Source of the DNA: Mariniflexile jejuense
GTDB taxonomy: Bacteria > Bacteroidota > Bacteroidia > Flavobacteriales > Flavobacteriaceae
Length of the DNA: 64,000 nucleotides
Assembly: GCF_042675665.1 (NCBI RefSeq)
Contig: NZ_JBHTJI010000001.1
Coordinates: forward strand, 558,001-622,000
Direction: 5' to 3'
Positions within the stretch are counted from its first letter, which is position 1; every line of letters starts with the position of its first letter. A program made the position numbers and the translations under genes. Positions 10,100 to 18,106 of this stretch are shown one piece after another. The notes below the pieces were generated by a model. That model was not told the origin of the DNA. It did no database searches and saw only the letters and a list, made by a program, of their open reading frames with translations.

Positions 10100-10129
10100 C
10101 AAAGTTAAGGTTTATTTTAATGTTGCAAA
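10100..10129 (-). promoter_or_regulatory. Bacteroidota-type promoter of tilS
   Basis: On the minus strand TTTG (plus 10126-10129), an 18-bp spacer and TAACTTTG (plus 10100-10107) fit the Bacteroidota -33/-7 consensus well. The -7 box ends only about 5 bp from the tilS ATG, which would place the start site at or next to the first codon. Confidence 0.55.
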
Positions 10130-10229
10130 GCTTCGTTATAAATAATTACAATTACCGAAAACTGATTTTGGTCAGTATAATTAATGCAGAATTTCGTAAA
10201 TTTAGAAAGACATATTAAATACTGGCATT

Positions 10230-10922
10230 ATGAGTACTATAGAAAAATTAAACAACAAAGCCACTCAAACTGCGTTTAACAAAAAAGTGGTGGCAACTTC
10301 GCATCAATTACATCCATACGTTAAACACCGCCTATATATTGCAGAATCTACGGGTGTTATTCCTAAAAAAATGTATTCGTCTAGTGGTATTATTGACGAA
10401 AGTATTGCTAAGTTTTATGAAAACGGCTATAATATTGATATTGATGCTAACGCATTAAAATTGAAACTTTTTAAATATGTTGATGCCGAATTGGACGCTT
10501 TATTTAAAAAAGAAGCCTTTCATAAAAATACCATAAGTACCAATGCCATTTTAGAAGAAGAATTAGATGCTTTAGAAGAACACTATACTATTGACGATGG
10601 TTTTGACTATGTAATGCATGAAGATTTAGACGATATTTCATACCAACAAAACGGACAGCAAAAGCAGTTATTCTTGTATGATGATGATAGTAACTCGGTT
10701 TTAAATGCGCTTGATGCAGATGTTGTTTCTGCTACTAATCATAACAAAGCTTTGGGTAATTTATACAGTTGGCTGCCTTTAAACGTATCGAATATTGTGG
10801 ATTTGTTTGTATTTGGTAAACTTAGTTTTGAAGACATATCAAAAGTAAAAGGTATTGAAACCAAGCGTATTGTTTTAATTTTTGATGAGATTAAGAAGAA
10901 CTTTAACAATCATATCGATTAG
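10230..10922 (+). CDS. Conserved flavobacterial protein of unknown function
   Basis: A 230-residue acidic, soluble protein with no signal peptide or membrane segment. I cannot assign a family. The middle is rich in Asp/Glu (roughly residues 105-160). The last 45 residues (VDLFVFGKLSFEDISKVKG then a basic helix) look like a helix-turn-helix of the sigma-region-4 kind, so a transcription-related role is possible but unproven. It is divergent from tilS and its stop overlaps the stop of pabB by 4 bp. Confidence 0.7.
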   Translation: MSTIEKLNNKATQTAFNKKVVATSHQLHPYVKHRLYIAESTGVIPKKMYSSSGIIDESIAKFYENGYNIDIDANALKLKLFKYVDAELDALFKKEAFHKNTISTNAILEEELDALEEHYTIDDGFDYVMHEDLDDISYQQNGQQKQLFLYDDDSNSVLNALDADVVSATNHNKALGNLYSWLPLNVSNIVDLFVFGKLSFEDISKVKGIETKRIVLIFDEIKKNFNNHID

Positions 10923-12211
10923 TCTTCCAAAACTTGGCGCATTGCTTTAGCTTTTACCAAGCATTCTTCGTATTCTGTTAGTGGATCGCTTTTAGCTGTA
11001 ATTGCGCTACCAACGGAATAAGACACATATTTTTTGGTTTTGTTGTACAAAATACTTCGTATTACTACGTTAAAATCAAAGTTGCCCGATGGCGAAAAAT
11101 ACCCAACCGCACCAGAGTAAAGACCGCGTTTGGTTTCTTCCAAAGCTTCAATAATTTTCATTGCCGATATTTTTGGCGCACCTGTCATGCTTCCCATTGG
11201 GAAGGTGCTTTTTATAATATCAACAGGATGTGTAGTGGTTTCAACTTGCGAGGTTACAGTTGATATCATTTGATGTACTTGATCAAACGTATAGATTTTG
11301 CACAATTCTTCAACTACAACGGTGCCTTTTATGGCGGTTTTAGATAAATCATTACGCACCAAATCAACAATCATAATATTCTCGCTACGTTCTTTAGTGT
11401 TAGTAAGCAAGTCGTGTTTTAATTGCTCATCTTCTTTTTTGTTTGAAGAACGCTTTGCTGTACCCTTTATGGGTTGCGAAATAATGGTGGTTTCTTGCTT
11501 TTTTAAATAGCGTTCTGGTGAAGCCGAAAGCAAATAGTTATCATGGCACTTTAAAAACGTAGCAAATGGCGGGTTTGATATGCAGTTGAGTTTTAAATAC
11601 GTTTCCAAAGGGTTAATGCTAGTATTTTCAGCATAAAACTCTTGGCAAAAGTTTGCTTCATACAAATCGCCTCGGTGTATGTGCGCCAACATGTTGTTTA
11701 CTTTTTCAAAATAAGCGTCTTTGTGTATGCGGAGTTTTATTTTTATTTCATTCGGTACATTATTTCGTTGTACCTGTTGGTAATGCTGTATAGCTTTTAA
11801 ATCTTCTTCAAACTCATCATCAACCAGCTTCAAATACTGCATTTCAATAGTGTTTCCTTTAAAAAAGAACAATTTTTTAGGTTGAAAGAAATACATGTCA
11901 GGAAACTCTAAACCATCAAAATTCTGAGATATTAGGTTTTCAACAGCATTTTTTAAATCGTAGGTCAAATACCCAAAAATCCAATCGTTTGTAATGGCTT
12001 GGTATTCTTTTAAATGCTCAAAAGCTTGGGTATAATCGGTTTTAATGCTTGTAAAGGCATCAACTGCCAATACCGCATCGTAATTAGAGTAGTTTTGTTC
12101 GTAGTTGTTAGAATCTAACCAAACCACATCGTCAAACTGTTGTGACCATTGTAATAACTGTTCCTTGAACAATTTAATGTTGGTGGTAGTATGATAAAAA
12201 GTTGCTCTCAA
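10919..12211 (-). CDS. pabB: Aminodeoxychorismate synthase component I / chorismate-binding enzyme
   Basis: A 430-residue member of the anthranilate synthase component I / PabB / isochorismate synthase family. The chorismate-binding C-terminal half is clear: GDLYEANFCQEF, SASPERYLKK, PIKGTAKR, DLVRNDLSK, and the GSMTGAPKISAM active-site motif. Missing trp neighbours and the PabB-like GDLYxxN motif favour the folate branch (4-amino-4-deoxychorismate), but isochorismate or anthranilate synthesis is not fully excluded. The start is a TTG at 12211. It is divergent from the epimerase-like gene and converges on the 230-residue unknown gene. Confidence 0.85.
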   Translation of the reverse strand: MRATFYHTTTNIKLFKEQLLQWSQQFDDVVWLDSNNYEQNYSNYDAVLAVDAFTSIKTDYTQAFEHLKEYQAITNDWIFGYLTYDLKNAVENLISQNFDGLEFPDMYFFQPKKLFFFKGNTIEMQYLKLVDDEFEEDLKAIQHYQQVQRNNVPNEIKIKLRIHKDAYFEKVNNMLAHIHRGDLYEANFCQEFYAENTSINPLETYLKLNCISNPPFATFLKCHDNYLLSASPERYLKKQETTIISQPIKGTAKRSSNKKEDEQLKHDLLTNTKERSENIMIVDLVRNDLSKTAIKGTVVVEELCKIYTFDQVHQMISTVTSQVETTTHPVDIIKSTFPMGSMTGAPKISAMKIIEALEETKRGLYSGAVGYFSPSGNFDFNVVIRSILYNKTKKYVSYSVGSAITAKSDPLTEYEECLVKAKAMRQVLED

Positions 12212-12290
12212 TTCTAAAATTTAAAGTGTAAAGTTAGTTAGATTCCTTAAAAATTTGCAAGTTTTGTACTTTAGTTTAAAATTAGGTTTT

Positions 12291-13172
12291 ATGCACACAC
12301 TACAAAACAACCAACTTAAAATAGCGGTAAACACCATTGGAGCCGAATTATGTAAAATTACCTCCATAAAAAACAACACAGCGTTTATATGGGATGCCAA
12401 CCCCGATGTTTGGGGCAGTTTTGCTCCTAACCTATTCCCTATTATTGGTGCTTTAAAAAACGATACGTATGTGTTTGAAGGCAAACCATACAATTTACCA
12501 AAACACGGCATGGTACGTAATAATAAAGCGGTAGTGTTGCACGAAAAAACTGCAAACAGTTTAACCTTTCAGCTTCTGTATAATACCGATACTTTAAAAG
12601 TTTATCCTTTTAAATTTGCCCTTTTCATTACCTATAAACTTATAAATAACAGCATTGAAGTACTTCATACGGTTAAAAACTTAGATGATAAAACCATGTA
12701 CTTTTCCGTTGGTGGGCATCCAGCGTTTAAATGTCCAGTGTTTGAAGATGAAGCCTATGATGATTATGCTTTAGTGTTTGAACATGCCGAAACCTCAAAA
12801 ACACACCTCATCAATATGACAAACGGTCTTATTTCTTCTGAAACCAAACCCATTTTTAATAATACCAATGTATTGCCATTAACACATGCTATGTTTAATG
12901 ACGATGCGCTTATTTTTAAAGACTTACAGTCTAAAAAAGTAATACTAAACAGTAAAACATATGGCGATATTTTAACCGTTAGTTACCACGATTTCTCATA
13001 TTTAGGCATTTGGGCAAAACCAACAGGCAACTATGTATGTATTGAACCGTGGTTGGGTATTGCTGATAATGAAAATACAAACCAAGACTTTACTACCAAA
13101 GAAGGTATTTTAAAACTTGCTGCTGGTAATACCTTTAAGGCTAGCTATACTATTGAAATACATAAGCTATAA
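12291..13172 (+). CDS. Aldose 1-epimerase family protein (LacX-like)
   Basis: A protein of about 293 residues with the galactose mutarotase fold. The GGHPAFKCP motif carries the catalytic-type histidine, and the C-terminal YVCIEPWLGIAD is typical of the LacX-like and YeaD-like branch. It probably interconverts sugar or sugar-phosphate anomers; the substrate is unknown. I use the ATG at 12291 (MHTLQNNQLK) rather than the open frame from 12255, because the family begins there. The gene stands between divergent pabB and the DEAD-box helicase. Confidence 0.85.
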   Translation: MHTLQNNQLKIAVNTIGAELCKITSIKNNTAFIWDANPDVWGSFAPNLFPIIGALKNDTYVFEGKPYNLPKHGMVRNNKAVVLHEKTANSLTFQLLYNTDTLKVYPFKFALFITYKLINNSIEVLHTVKNLDDKTMYFSVGGHPAFKCPVFEDEAYDDYALVFEHAETSKTHLINMTNGLISSETKPIFNNTNVLPLTHAMFNDDALIFKDLQSKKVILNSKTYGDILTVSYHDFSYLGIWAKPTGNYVCIEPWLGIADNENTNQDFTTKEGILKLAAGNTFKASYTIEIHKL

Positions 13173-13192
13173 GCTAAATAGAATAATAAGTG

Positions 13193-13200
13193 TAACTTTG
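13193..13200 (+). promoter_or_regulatory. Possible -7 promoter box of the DEAD-box helicase gene
   Basis: TAACTTTG matches TAnnTTTG and lies 18 bp before the GTG start. A convincing -33 element was not seen. Confidence 0.3.
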
Positions 13201-13218
13201 CAAGCTTAAACAATTACT

Positions 13219-14565
13219 GTGACTTTTCAAGACTTAAATTTAAACACGCCTTTATACAATGCCTTACACGATTTAGGCTTTACCACACCTACACCCATAC
13301 AAGCGGAAGCTTTTAACGTTGTAAGCTCTGGTACCGATATTATAGGTATTGCACAAACAGGTACAGGTAAAACCTTTGCCTATATGTTGCCTATTTTAAA
13401 AAATCTTAAGTTTTCTACGCAAGAAACACCACGTATATTGATACTTGTGCCTACGCGCGAACTGGTAGTGCAAGTTGTTGAAGAAATTGAAAAACTCACT
13501 AAATATATAAATACCCGTGTATTAGGTGTGTATGGCGGCACCAATATAAACACCCAAAAACAAGCTATTGCAGATGGTGTAGACATACTAGTAGCAACAC
13601 CAGGTAGGTTGTACGATTTAGCTTTAACCCGCGTATTACAGCTAAAACACATACAAAAATTGGTAATTGATGAAGTTGATGTAATGCTCGATTTAGGGTT
13701 TAGACACCAACTTATTAATATTTTCGATTTACTGCCCGAAAAACGCCAAAACATCATGTTTTCGGCAACCATGACGGATGATGTAGACGATTTAATTAAC
13801 GATTTCTTTAAAGCGCCAGAGCGTGTCTCTATTGCAGTTTCTGGTACGCCACTAGAAAACATTACACAAACACACTACAACGTACCTAATTTTTATACCA
13901 AAGCCAACTTATTAAAACATCTTTTAAGCGATGTTGATACCTTTAACAAAGTATTGGTATTCGTATCTAACAAAAAAATGGCAGACCGCTTGTTTGAAAA
14001 CTTAGACAGTCGTTTTCATGATGAGTTGTGCGTTATTCACTCCAACAAAACCCAAAACTACCGTTTGCGTAGTATTGAGCAGTTTAGAAATGGCGACAAC
14101 CGTATTTTGGTAGCTACCGATGTGATGGCGCGTGGTTTAGATATTGATAATATTTCGCATGTTATTAATTTTGATACACCCAACTACCCAGAAAACTATA
14201 TGCACCGTATAGGTAGAACAGGTAGAGCGGAACGCAAAGGTGATGCAATTTTATTTTCTACGGAAAACGAACTTGAACATGTTGAAAGCATTGAAGGTTT
14301 AATGCAAATGCAAATAACAGTACTAGAATTACCCGAAACTGTTGAAATCTCTACCGAACTTATTGAAGAAGAACGCCCACAAATAAAAGAGCGCAACAAC
14401 CCTGCAAAACGCGATGAGAACATTGGCGCAGCATTTCATGAGAAAGCTGAAAAGAACCAAAAAGAAAACTTAGGTGGTTCGTATAAGTTTAAAATAGCAG
14501 CTAAATATAAAAAGCCTAAAACCCGAGGTGATAAGAATTATAATAGACGGAATAAGAAGAAGTAG
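13219..14565 (+). CDS. DEAD-box ATP-dependent RNA helicase
   Basis: A 448-residue helicase of the RhlE/SrmB type that remodels RNA using ATP. Visible motifs: Q-motif (TTPTPIQAEAF), motif I AQTGTGKT, Ia PTREL, motif II DEVD (Val where most have Ala), motif III SAT, then RGLD and HRIGRTGR in the second RecA domain. The C-terminus is basic and Lys/Arg/Asn-rich (about residues 395-448), as expected for an RNA-binding tail. The start is a GTG at 13219. Likely roles are ribosome assembly or cold growth, judged from the family. Confidence 0.93.
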   Translation: MTFQDLNLNTPLYNALHDLGFTTPTPIQAEAFNVVSSGTDIIGIAQTGTGKTFAYMLPILKNLKFSTQETPRILILVPTRELVVQVVEEIEKLTKYINTRVLGVYGGTNINTQKQAIADGVDILVATPGRLYDLALTRVLQLKHIQKLVIDEVDVMLDLGFRHQLINIFDLLPEKRQNIMFSATMTDDVDDLINDFFKAPERVSIAVSGTPLENITQTHYNVPNFYTKANLLKHLLSDVDTFNKVLVFVSNKKMADRLFENLDSRFHDELCVIHSNKTQNYRLRSIEQFRNGDNRILVATDVMARGLDIDNISHVINFDTPNYPENYMHRIGRTGRAERKGDAILFSTENELEHVESIEGLMQMQITVLELPETVEISTELIEEERPQIKERNNPAKRDENIGAAFHEKAEKNQKENLGGSYKFKIAAKYKKPKTRGDKNYNRRNKKK

Positions 14566-14652
14566 ATTCTAGTATACAGTGGCAGTTTGCAGTTTATATA
14601 CTATTGATATTTGTGTTTATTTTAGATTATTAAAATGTTGAAGTTTATATTA

Positions 14653-14673
14653 TGCGAAGTTTGAAACTTTGCA
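14653..14673. repeat. REP-like palindrome 1
   Basis: TGCGAAGTTTGAAACTTTGCA forms a short near-perfect hairpin. It is followed at 14671-14696 by another stem with arms CATTCTA and TAGAATG. Sequences of this look occur in flavobacterial REP elements mobilised by IS200-like transposases; that link is from memory and not shown here. Confidence 0.45.
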
Positions 14674-14712
14674 TTCTATTAACAACTGTTAGAATGAAAC
14701 TTGTTTTCCTTT

Positions 14713-14794
14713 CTTTACCGTTTCTTTATCTGTTATTTCGAAGTTACAAACTTCGAAGAGTTGGCGATTTCGAAGGACTAAACTTTCGGTAAAG
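14713..14794. repeat. REP-like palindrome 2 with outer arms
   Basis: TTCGAAGTT-ACA-AACTTCGAA (14737-14757) is a perfect 9-bp inverted repeat. It sits inside outer arms CTTTACCG (14713-14720) and CGGTAAAG (14787-14794). This cruciform-capable element lies in the 296-bp gap after the helicase and next to the 3' end of the Pycsar unit. No gene was seen in the gap. Confidence 0.5.
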
Positions 14795-14861
14795 TACTTA
14801 CTTTGATTAGAGCAAAAAGCCTTGAATTAACTACTGATTCAACTATTTTTTATATACCATT

Positions 14862-15428
14862 TTATATGCCGTTTTTTATCATCATTATCAAATAAATTAT
14901 TCCTACAATTAATGCCAATTTACAATACTTGAGTGTCAAATTGTAGTGTTTGAACTTTAATTGACAAATTTTAGAATTAATGAAAACTTGAGAATCAATG
15001 TCATTATCAAGAGTGTTTGAATTTAAGCTTGTCGTTGTTTGTTGGTCAGTCTGAAAATCAGAAAAACTTCTGTTCGCAATTGTCTCAAAGAATAAAACGG
15101 AATTTGTTACAAGACCGTTTTCTTGATAAATTTTCGAGTCAAGTCTTGCTCTCAGAGAGGAGTAAGCATTATATAATGAGATTATTATAAAAATTAGGAA
15201 TGTATATAGGCTTATTCCTTCAGTAAATCTGAAAAATGATTGCCATCCGAAATCCACAAAAGTAAGCTTATATGATAACGTAACGACCAAGCGTTCTGCA
15301 TAACTGCTTGTGAATATTATTGTTAAAATAATTCCTTGAAGTGTCAGTAAGTACGAAATTTTATTGTCGCAATTTATCACCCAAAAATTAACTCTGTCTA
15401 AGTTTTTGTATTTGTCGTCTGTTGTCAT
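14862..15428 (-). CDS. Pycsar membrane effector (PycTM-like, DUF5706 type)
   Basis: A 188-residue protein with three predicted membrane helices (about residues 25-43, 71-90 and 168-184) and a soluble stretch between the second and third that contains the family-like VLFFETIANRSFSDF. The N-terminal motif (NFWVINCDNKISYLLTLQG) resembles the DUF5706/Pycsar effector family, whose members disrupt the inner membrane when they sense a cyclic pyrimidine mononucleotide. Its ATG overlaps the stop of the cyclase gene by 4 bp (ATGA), so the two are translationally coupled. This coupling is the main support for a Pycsar assignment. Family membership comes from motif and topology, not from a search. Confidence 0.8.
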   Translation of the reverse strand: MTTDDKYKNLDRVNFWVINCDNKISYLLTLQGIILTIIFTSSYAERLVVTLSYKLTFVDFGWQSFFRFTEGISLYTFLIFIIISLYNAYSSLRARLDSKIYQENGLVTNSVLFFETIANRSFSDFQTDQQTTTSLNSNTLDNDIDSQVFINSKICQLKFKHYNLTLKYCKLALIVGIIYLIMMIKNGI

Positions 15429-16183
15429 CGATTACAAGGATATTTAGTTTGTTGTTCATTTAACCAATTATTCATATCAATTCTTACCATTGTTGCGTGG
15501 TAATTGTTTTCTAAGTGATTACGAGTAAAGTATGATTGATATTCATGAGTGCCGTTCCCTTTTCCTTGAAGGTCACTATAGACATCATCTGAAATGACTA
15601 TTGTTCCATTTTCATTTTTACTTCCTTTTGAACATAATTTACTAGCGTTGTTGACTACACCGCCCATATAAATTACATCATTTATTCCACTCCCTTTAAA
15701 TCCTGCAAGAATCATTAATGCATCACCTTTGTCAATTCCAATTCCAACTCTTATTGGATCAATACTTTTTTTACAAAGCTTGTAATTCAATGTATTAATA
15801 ATTGAACAAGCAGCATAAGCAGCGTGAAATACTTCAGAAACATCATCCTTTACTTTAGCATTGTACACTGCCCAAACGCTGTCGCCAACTATATTTAGTT
15901 CTTTGCAATTTGGAGAACTTTGAAATAAAGCAACTATTTCTGATATATATGCTCTATAAATTTTGGCTAAAGTTCTTTTTTGATATTTACCTGGCAATGT
16001 TGAAGAATCACGAATGTCAATAAAAATAGCATAGCATTTGAAATAGTATCCATTTGAATATGAAAGCGTATCACTATTTGGCACAGTGTCAATTGGTTCA
16101 AAAGTTTCCACTGAATCTAAAATGTCTTGCAACCTGTCAAAACTGGCTGTGAAATCGTATGCTTTGTTTGTCGTTACTTTCAT
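15425..16183 (-). CDS. Pycsar-type class III nucleotide cyclase (PycC-like)
   Basis: A 252-residue soluble class III cyclase. Metal-binding aspartates are visible at FIDIRDSS (D56) and VGDSVWAVY (D101), followed by VGIGIDKGDALMI and INDVIYMGGVVNNASKLC. At the position of the usual transition-state Arg (VNxAxR) there is Lys182, and the Gly at 175 replaces a common Asp. In Pycsar defence the cyclase makes cCMP or cUMP after phage infection and so activates the linked effector. The product here cannot be read from sequence. The gene overlaps the membrane effector by 4 bp, and a long palindrome lies just upstream. Confidence 0.85.
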   Translation of the reverse strand: MKVTTNKAYDFTASFDRLQDILDSVETFEPIDTVPNSDTLSYSNGYYFKCYAIFIDIRDSSTLPGKYQKRTLAKIYRAYISEIVALFQSSPNCKELNIVGDSVWAVYNAKVKDDVSEVFHAAYAACSIINTLNYKLCKKSIDPIRVGIGIDKGDALMILAGFKGSGINDVIYMGGVVNNASKLCSKGSKNENGTIVISDDVYSDLQGKGNGTHEYQSYFTRNHLENNYHATMVRIDMNNWLNEQQTKYPCNR

Positions 16184-16234
16184 ATTTAACTGTGTTGTGT
16201 CTTTTGTCGTCCTAAAATGGCATATAACGGCTCA

Positions 16235-16402
16235 GTATAAGAATAGTAAGGGATTAAAACACACTTACTTTTCGATTTAGCACTTAGCCAAATTTACAAT
16301 TTTACCGTTATTTTTCTTTTAACCGTCAAATTGTAAATTTGGCGGACTTTGTTAATATGTACCAACTTAGGGTTTGGCACTTAACCCTTATTATTTTTAT
16401 AC
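16235..16402. repeat. Long imperfect palindrome between two defence units
   Basis: Outer arms at 16235-16257 and 16381-16402 are inverted copies with about 20 of 22 matching positions and one gap. An inner perfect 16-bp inverted repeat (GCCAAATTTACAATTT at 16287-16302 and its complement at 16328-16343) closes the centre. The whole can fold into a bulged hairpin of about 170 nt. It lies exactly between the Pycsar pair and the TIR pair, and resembles the structured boundaries of mobile cassettes more than a terminator. Confidence 0.65.
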
Positions 16403-16418
16403 ATTGTTTGCAGCAGTT
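16403..16418. repeat. Left inverted repeat bracketing the TIR unit
   Basis: ATTGTTTGCAGCAGTT matches, in inverted orientation, the sequence at 17601-17616 at 13 of 16 positions. It begins where the long palindrome ends and stops 5 bp before the 125-residue gene's stop codon. Confidence 0.4.
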
Positions 16419-16423
16419 ATTTA

Positions 16424-16801
16424 TTATTCATGAAAATCTTCGTACCGAACTTCTTCGTCATATTCCAAATTCGGGTATTTTTTATCAAATCTTGAATGTA
16501 AAACAATGTGAAGTCTTTTAAATAGGAAGTTCAGAACTTCCTTCTCGTTTTCAACCTCAATTGACATAGAAACGATATGTTCTTTTTGTTCACTACTCCT
16601 TTTTTTATCTACACACAGTAATGAAATGTAAAAATTTTCAGTACCGTAAATTGAAATTCCAATTATTTTAAATCTATTACTATCAACTTTAAAAAACTTA
16701 GCAAAGCTTTCTAAAGCATCTCCATATTTGGAACCTAAAAAGTCTGATATATCTGCTGCTGCTGTTCCAACAAAATCATTATATTGTACGTCTGCTTTCA
16801 T
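16424..16801 (-). CDS. Unknown 125-residue partner of the TIR-like protein
   Basis: A small soluble protein that I do not recognise. It has no signal peptide or membrane helix. The middle shows alternating hydrophobic strands (KIIGISIYGTENFYISLLCV), the rest is charged, and the C-terminus is acidic (YDEEVRYEDFHE). The gene starts 6 bp after the TIR-like gene on the same strand, so the two are almost certainly co-expressed. It could be a sensor, inhibitor or antitoxin for the TIR protein, but nothing in the sequence decides this. Confidence 0.75.
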   Translation of the reverse strand: MKADVQYNDFVGTAAADISDFLGSKYGDALESFAKFFKVDSNRFKIIGISIYGTENFYISLLCVDKKRSSEQKEHIVSMSIEVENEKEVLNFLFKRLHIVLHSRFDKKYPNLEYDEEVRYEDFHE

Positions 16802-16807
16802 ATTTTT

Positions 16808-17569
16808 TTAATTAAATTCTCTTTTGATTGTTGCTAAAACATCTCCAAAAGTTTCTTTTATTCTACCTTTAGAAAACCTTAATTGTTGTACTCCATTTAA
16901 ATTAGAAAACTCTTCAGTTCCTTCTTCTAAAAGTACTATTGCTTTACTAAATCCTAATCTACCTTGGAATAGTCCGATTTCGTGAATTACATTTGGTCTT
17001 GCTTTTTTATTTCCATCTTTATCTTCATCTTCTCCTGTCATAACTAATACCGCAAATGAGCTTTTGGTAGCCATTTCGTCTAAAATATCTCTAATATTAT
17101 GACCTGCTCTAGCTCCAGTTTCATAAGCTTCGATTTTAAATCCGTGTTGGTCGCTTAAATGGTCTTTTAAATCTCTCCATTGAGGATTTCTTCCGTGACC
17201 AATAAAAACAATTGGTCCTTTATTTTCTTTTTCCTTTTCATATTTGGAAGATTCAAAGTTGGATTCAAAAATTTCAAATACAGATTCGATTTCATCTCTT
17301 GAATTTGCTTGCACAATAACTTCTGTATCTGAATTTAAATTATATGTTAAACTAATACTCACATCTTTGTTTGATTTTCTTATGGTAGAAGATAAATGAG
17401 GTTTTCTATATTCAGCAAAAAATTCATTTTCAGTATCAAATTCCCAACTTTCATCTTCTTTTCTTAACCTAAAAGAAGTTCTATTACTTTCTTTAACATT
17501 CTCATTAAATACTTTTTTTATTATATCAGCTGAAAAGTATGAGCTATCATATGATTTTGTTTTTTCCAT
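16808..17569 (-). CDS. TIR-like nucleotide-binding protein (PF10137 type)
   Basis: A 253-residue protein in two parts. Residues 1 to about 112 form an unrecognised domain with beta-strand-like segments. Residues about 118-253 match the TIR-like family known from CBASS Cap12 and Pycsar effectors: IVFIGHGRNPQWRDL, AGHNIRDIL, FAVLVMTGED and ARPNVIHEIGLFQGRLG. Glu197 in the last motif sits where these families keep the catalytic glutamate, so NAD+ hydrolysis is plausible. The N-terminal region is a candidate ligand-sensing domain, but I cannot link it to a known one. It forms a pair with the 125-residue gene and lies next to the Pycsar unit. Confidence 0.85.
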   Translation of the reverse strand: MEKTKSYDSSYFSADIIKKVFNENVKESNRTSFRLRKEDESWEFDTENEFFAEYRKPHLSSTIRKSNKDVSISLTYNLNSDTEVIVQANSRDEIESVFEIFESNFESSKYEKEKENKGPIVFIGHGRNPQWRDLKDHLSDQHGFKIEAYETGARAGHNIRDILDEMATKSSFAVLVMTGEDEDKDGNKKARPNVIHEIGLFQGRLGFSKAIVLLEEGTEEFSNLNGVQQLRFSKGRIKETFGDVLATIKREFN

Positions 17570-17600
17570 TTTCAGTATTCAATGTTTAGAGTTTGGTTTT

Positions 17601-17616
17601 AATTACTGCCAACAAT
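17601..17616. repeat. Right inverted repeat bracketing the TIR unit
   Basis: AATTACTGCCAACAAT is the inverted counterpart of 16403-16418 (13 of 16 matches). It lies 32 bp upstream of the TIR-like start codon. Together the two repeats delimit a unit of about 1.2 kb. Confidence 0.4.
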
Positions 17617-17780
17617 TGGATATAATCAATAACTATACCCGCTTTAAGTATTTACGAATATAATAAAATTTTACCTACAACAACTGTATTACTTTTAAAA
17701 AAATAGCACTTTAAGTTTAGTATGGTTTGGGTGTTGTTCGGGTAAGCTCGTACCTAAACCAAATACACCAAAACCGTAGC

Positions 17781-17880
17781 CGAACAAAACCCGAACAAAA
17801 CTCGAACAAAACCCCTCCTTTTTTGGGTGGTTGTTTCAATATGTTTCAATATGTTTCAATGTGTTTCAATTTGTTTCATG
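17781..17880. repeat. Phased tandem repeats: 11-bp x3 and 10-bp x5
   Basis: Three 11-bp units CGAACAAAACC/T run from 17781 to 17813. After a short gap, five 10-bp units NTGTTTCAAT run from 17831 to about 17880. An inverted copy of part of the first unit (TTGTTCGGGT) lies near 17733. The rest of the gene-free stretch 17570-18106 shows no gene. Unit lengths near one DNA turn suggest a protein-binding or bent region, but this is inference. Confidence 0.7.
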
Positions 17881-18106
17881 GTTTTGGTAGTTTAGCTTGG
17901 GCTTGGTAATTTTGGTAATACATGCCATTTCTATTCAAAACACAGGTTTAAAATGCTTACAATACTAAAAACAGATGACTTTATTTTTGTTTATGCTTAA
18001 TGCAGTTGCATTGCCTTAACGTAGTATTAAAACTTGTTTGAATTATTTAATAACATTACAGTTATTACTTTTTTTATAAGGATTCCTGCTATTGCAGGCA
18101 TGGGAA

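Noticed and set aside
16235..16402. Ordinary terminator of the TIR unit
   Set aside because: Too long and multi-armed, and it lacks a T run directly after a GC-rich stem.
16235..16418. Classical integron attC site
   Set aside because: The ends do not match the RYYYAAC and GTTRRRY core sites, and no integrase is in the window.
16403..17616. Insertion sequence with transposase
   Set aside because: The unit has inverted ends but neither gene resembles a transposase.
17831..17880. Possible CRISPR array
   Set aside because: The units are 10 bp, directly adjacent and without spacers, and no cas genes are near.
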